From contig CBFHOS010000001.1 of assembly GCA_965657645.1 (NCBI GenBank), forward strand, positions 124,001 to 188,000: 64,000 bases of DNA. Direction: 5' to 3'. Below the pieces are notes generated by a model, which ran no database searches, was not told the origin of the DNA, and saw only the letters and a list, made by a program, of their open reading frames with translations. Shown here in pieces: positions 63,451-64,000 of this stretch; the stretch's first letter is position 1, and every line of letters begins with the position of its first letter. Source of the DNA: CBFHOS01 sp965657645 (GTDB lineage Bacteria; Pseudomonadota; Alphaproteobacteria; Puniceispirillales; Puniceispirillaceae). A program made the translations under genes and the position numbers.

Positions 63451-63987
63451 ATGGCTTTGAAAATCAGACTTGCCCGTGGTGGCGCGAAAAAACGTCCATT
63501 TTACCGTATCGTTGTAGCCGAAGCTTCATCGCCGCGTGATGGCCGCTATGTAGAGCGTGTTGGTACCTATAATCCAATGGTTCCAAAGGACCATGATCAG
63601 CGCATGACACTAAATAATGAGCGTATTGCTTATTGGCTTGGTCAAGGCGCACAGCCGACTGAGCGTGTTCAAAAGATGCTGGCAATTGCCGGTCTTGCTG
63701 AGGCGCCTGCGTCTCGTCCACAGCCAAAGAAATCAGCTCCTGGCCGTAAACGCGCCGAGCGTGAAGCCGAAGCCGCCGAGGCTGCTGAAGCCGCTGCTGC
63801 TGATGCTGCCGCCGCCGCCGCTGCCGAGGCTGAAGCTGAAGCCGCTGCCGCTGCTGCCCCTGCTGAAGAAGCCCCTGCTGAGGCTGCTTCTGAAGAAGCT
63901 CCGGCTGAAGAGGCCCCTGCTGAAGAGGCCCCTGCTGAAGCTGCTTCTGAAGAGGCTCCGGCTGAAGAGGAAAAGGCGGGCGAATAA
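63451..63987 (+). CDS. rpsP: 30S ribosomal protein bS16 with long acidic tail
   Basis: It helps assemble the 30S subunit. Residues 1-80 are a normal bS16 (MALKIRLARGGAKKRPFYRIVVA, DGRYVERVGTYNP). Residues from about 95 to 178 are a low-complexity tail of Ala, Glu and Pro (EEAPAEAASEEAPAEE repeats). Such tails occur in some Alphaproteobacteria, but this one more than doubles the protein. GAGAGG precedes ATG 63451. It overlaps the next start by one base (TAATG). Confidence 0.96.
   Translation: MALKIRLARGGAKKRPFYRIVVAEASSPRDGRYVERVGTYNPMVPKDHDQRMTLNNERIAYWLGQGAQPTERVQKMLAIAGLAEAPASRPQPKKSAPGRKRAEREAEAAEAAEAAAADAAAAAAAEAEAEAAAAAAPAEEAPAEAASEEAPAEEAPAEEAPAEAASEEAPAEEEKAGE
63847..63966. repeat. 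In-frame Ala/Glu/Pro repeat region of rpsP
   Basis: Imperfect direct repeats of GCTGAAGAGGCCCCT-type units and a longer unit including GCTGCTTCTGAAGA, which recurs about 54 bp apart (from about 63884 and 63938), encode the acidic tail. Third positions vary little, suggesting recent expansion. Confidence 0.8.
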
Positions 63988-64000
63988 TGCCCATTCAGCG
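63987..64000 (+). CDS. rimM: Start of rimM (16S rRNA processing protein), cut by the window end
   Basis: ATG 63987 overlaps the rpsP stop by one base and reads MPIQ before the window ends. The identity is inferred only from the conserved order ffh-rpsP-rimM-trmD-rplS. Confidence 0.45.

Overview
The window is 64 kb of ordinary, densely packed chromosome from an alphaproteobacterium. The gene order maf-coaE-dnaQ / ppsR / hemE-hemJ-rho / mnmE-mnmG-rsmG-parA-parB-holA is the alphaproteobacterial replication-origin neighbourhood. The window also carries CcrM (the GANTC methyltransferase of this class), ETF-QO, LptE/DUF3576 beside leuS, and a bS16 with a long Ala/Glu tail. The moderate GC content and marine-type gene set suggest a SAR116 (Puniceispirillales)-like bacterium; that last step is inference. 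No rRNA, CRISPR, prophage or insertion sequence was seen.

Layout. At 98-2964 four genes (dnaQ, coaE, maf, ppsR) run leftward. A gene-free stretch of about 400 bp (2965-3367) holds six GGGGAT/ATCCCC-type boxes and an AT-rich tract, and is the best candidate for oriC. From 3368 genes run rightward: hemE, hemJ, rho, then mnmE-mnmG-rsmG-parA-parB. Two perfect 16-bp parS sites lie at 6633 (inside ogt) and 10210 (inside rsmG). Next come holA-lptE-leuS, a DUF3576 lipoprotein and a strongly terminated porin (12.6-18.3 kb). A mixed block follows (18.6-30.3 kb): yggS, ribA, an orphan OmpR-type regulator, a LeuB-like dehydrogenase, tRNA-Gln, an STT3/PglB-type oligosaccharyltransferase, ispE, a TPR lipoprotein, ETF-QO and a family-4-type uracil-DNA glycosylase. 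Then come a lytic transglycosylase, moaB, rnhB, ccrM and an MFS transporter (30.3-36.2 kb). 

From 36.4 to 47.3 kb lies a cell-surface sugar region: a polyprenyl-phosphate sugar transferase, a phosphohexomutase, galU, gmhA, ugd, a DegT aminotransferase and a Gfo/Idh dehydrogenase, with apt, glcB and tRNA-Gly between them. The last third (47.5-64 kb) is housekeeping: a prolyl-tRNA editing protein, CnoX-like thioredoxin, small conserved proteins, ubiH, gmhB, a dapC-like aminotransferase, ftsK, lolA, xthA, dapF, mtaB, ftsY, a YdcF protein, ffh, rpsP and the first codons of rimM.

How the genes work together. Replication (oriC candidate, dnaQ, holA), segregation (parABS, ftsK), cell-cycle methylation (ccrM), protein targeting (ftsY, ffh), outer-membrane building (lptE, lolA, gmhA, gmhB, porin) and surface glycan precursor supply are the main themes. 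The two things most worth a second look are the STT3-type oligosaccharyltransferase, which has all four diagnostic motifs and hints at protein N-glycosylation in this lineage, and a recurring pattern of small (12-20 bp) tandem duplications. These sit mainly at gene ends, in promoters and in protein linkers throughout the window.
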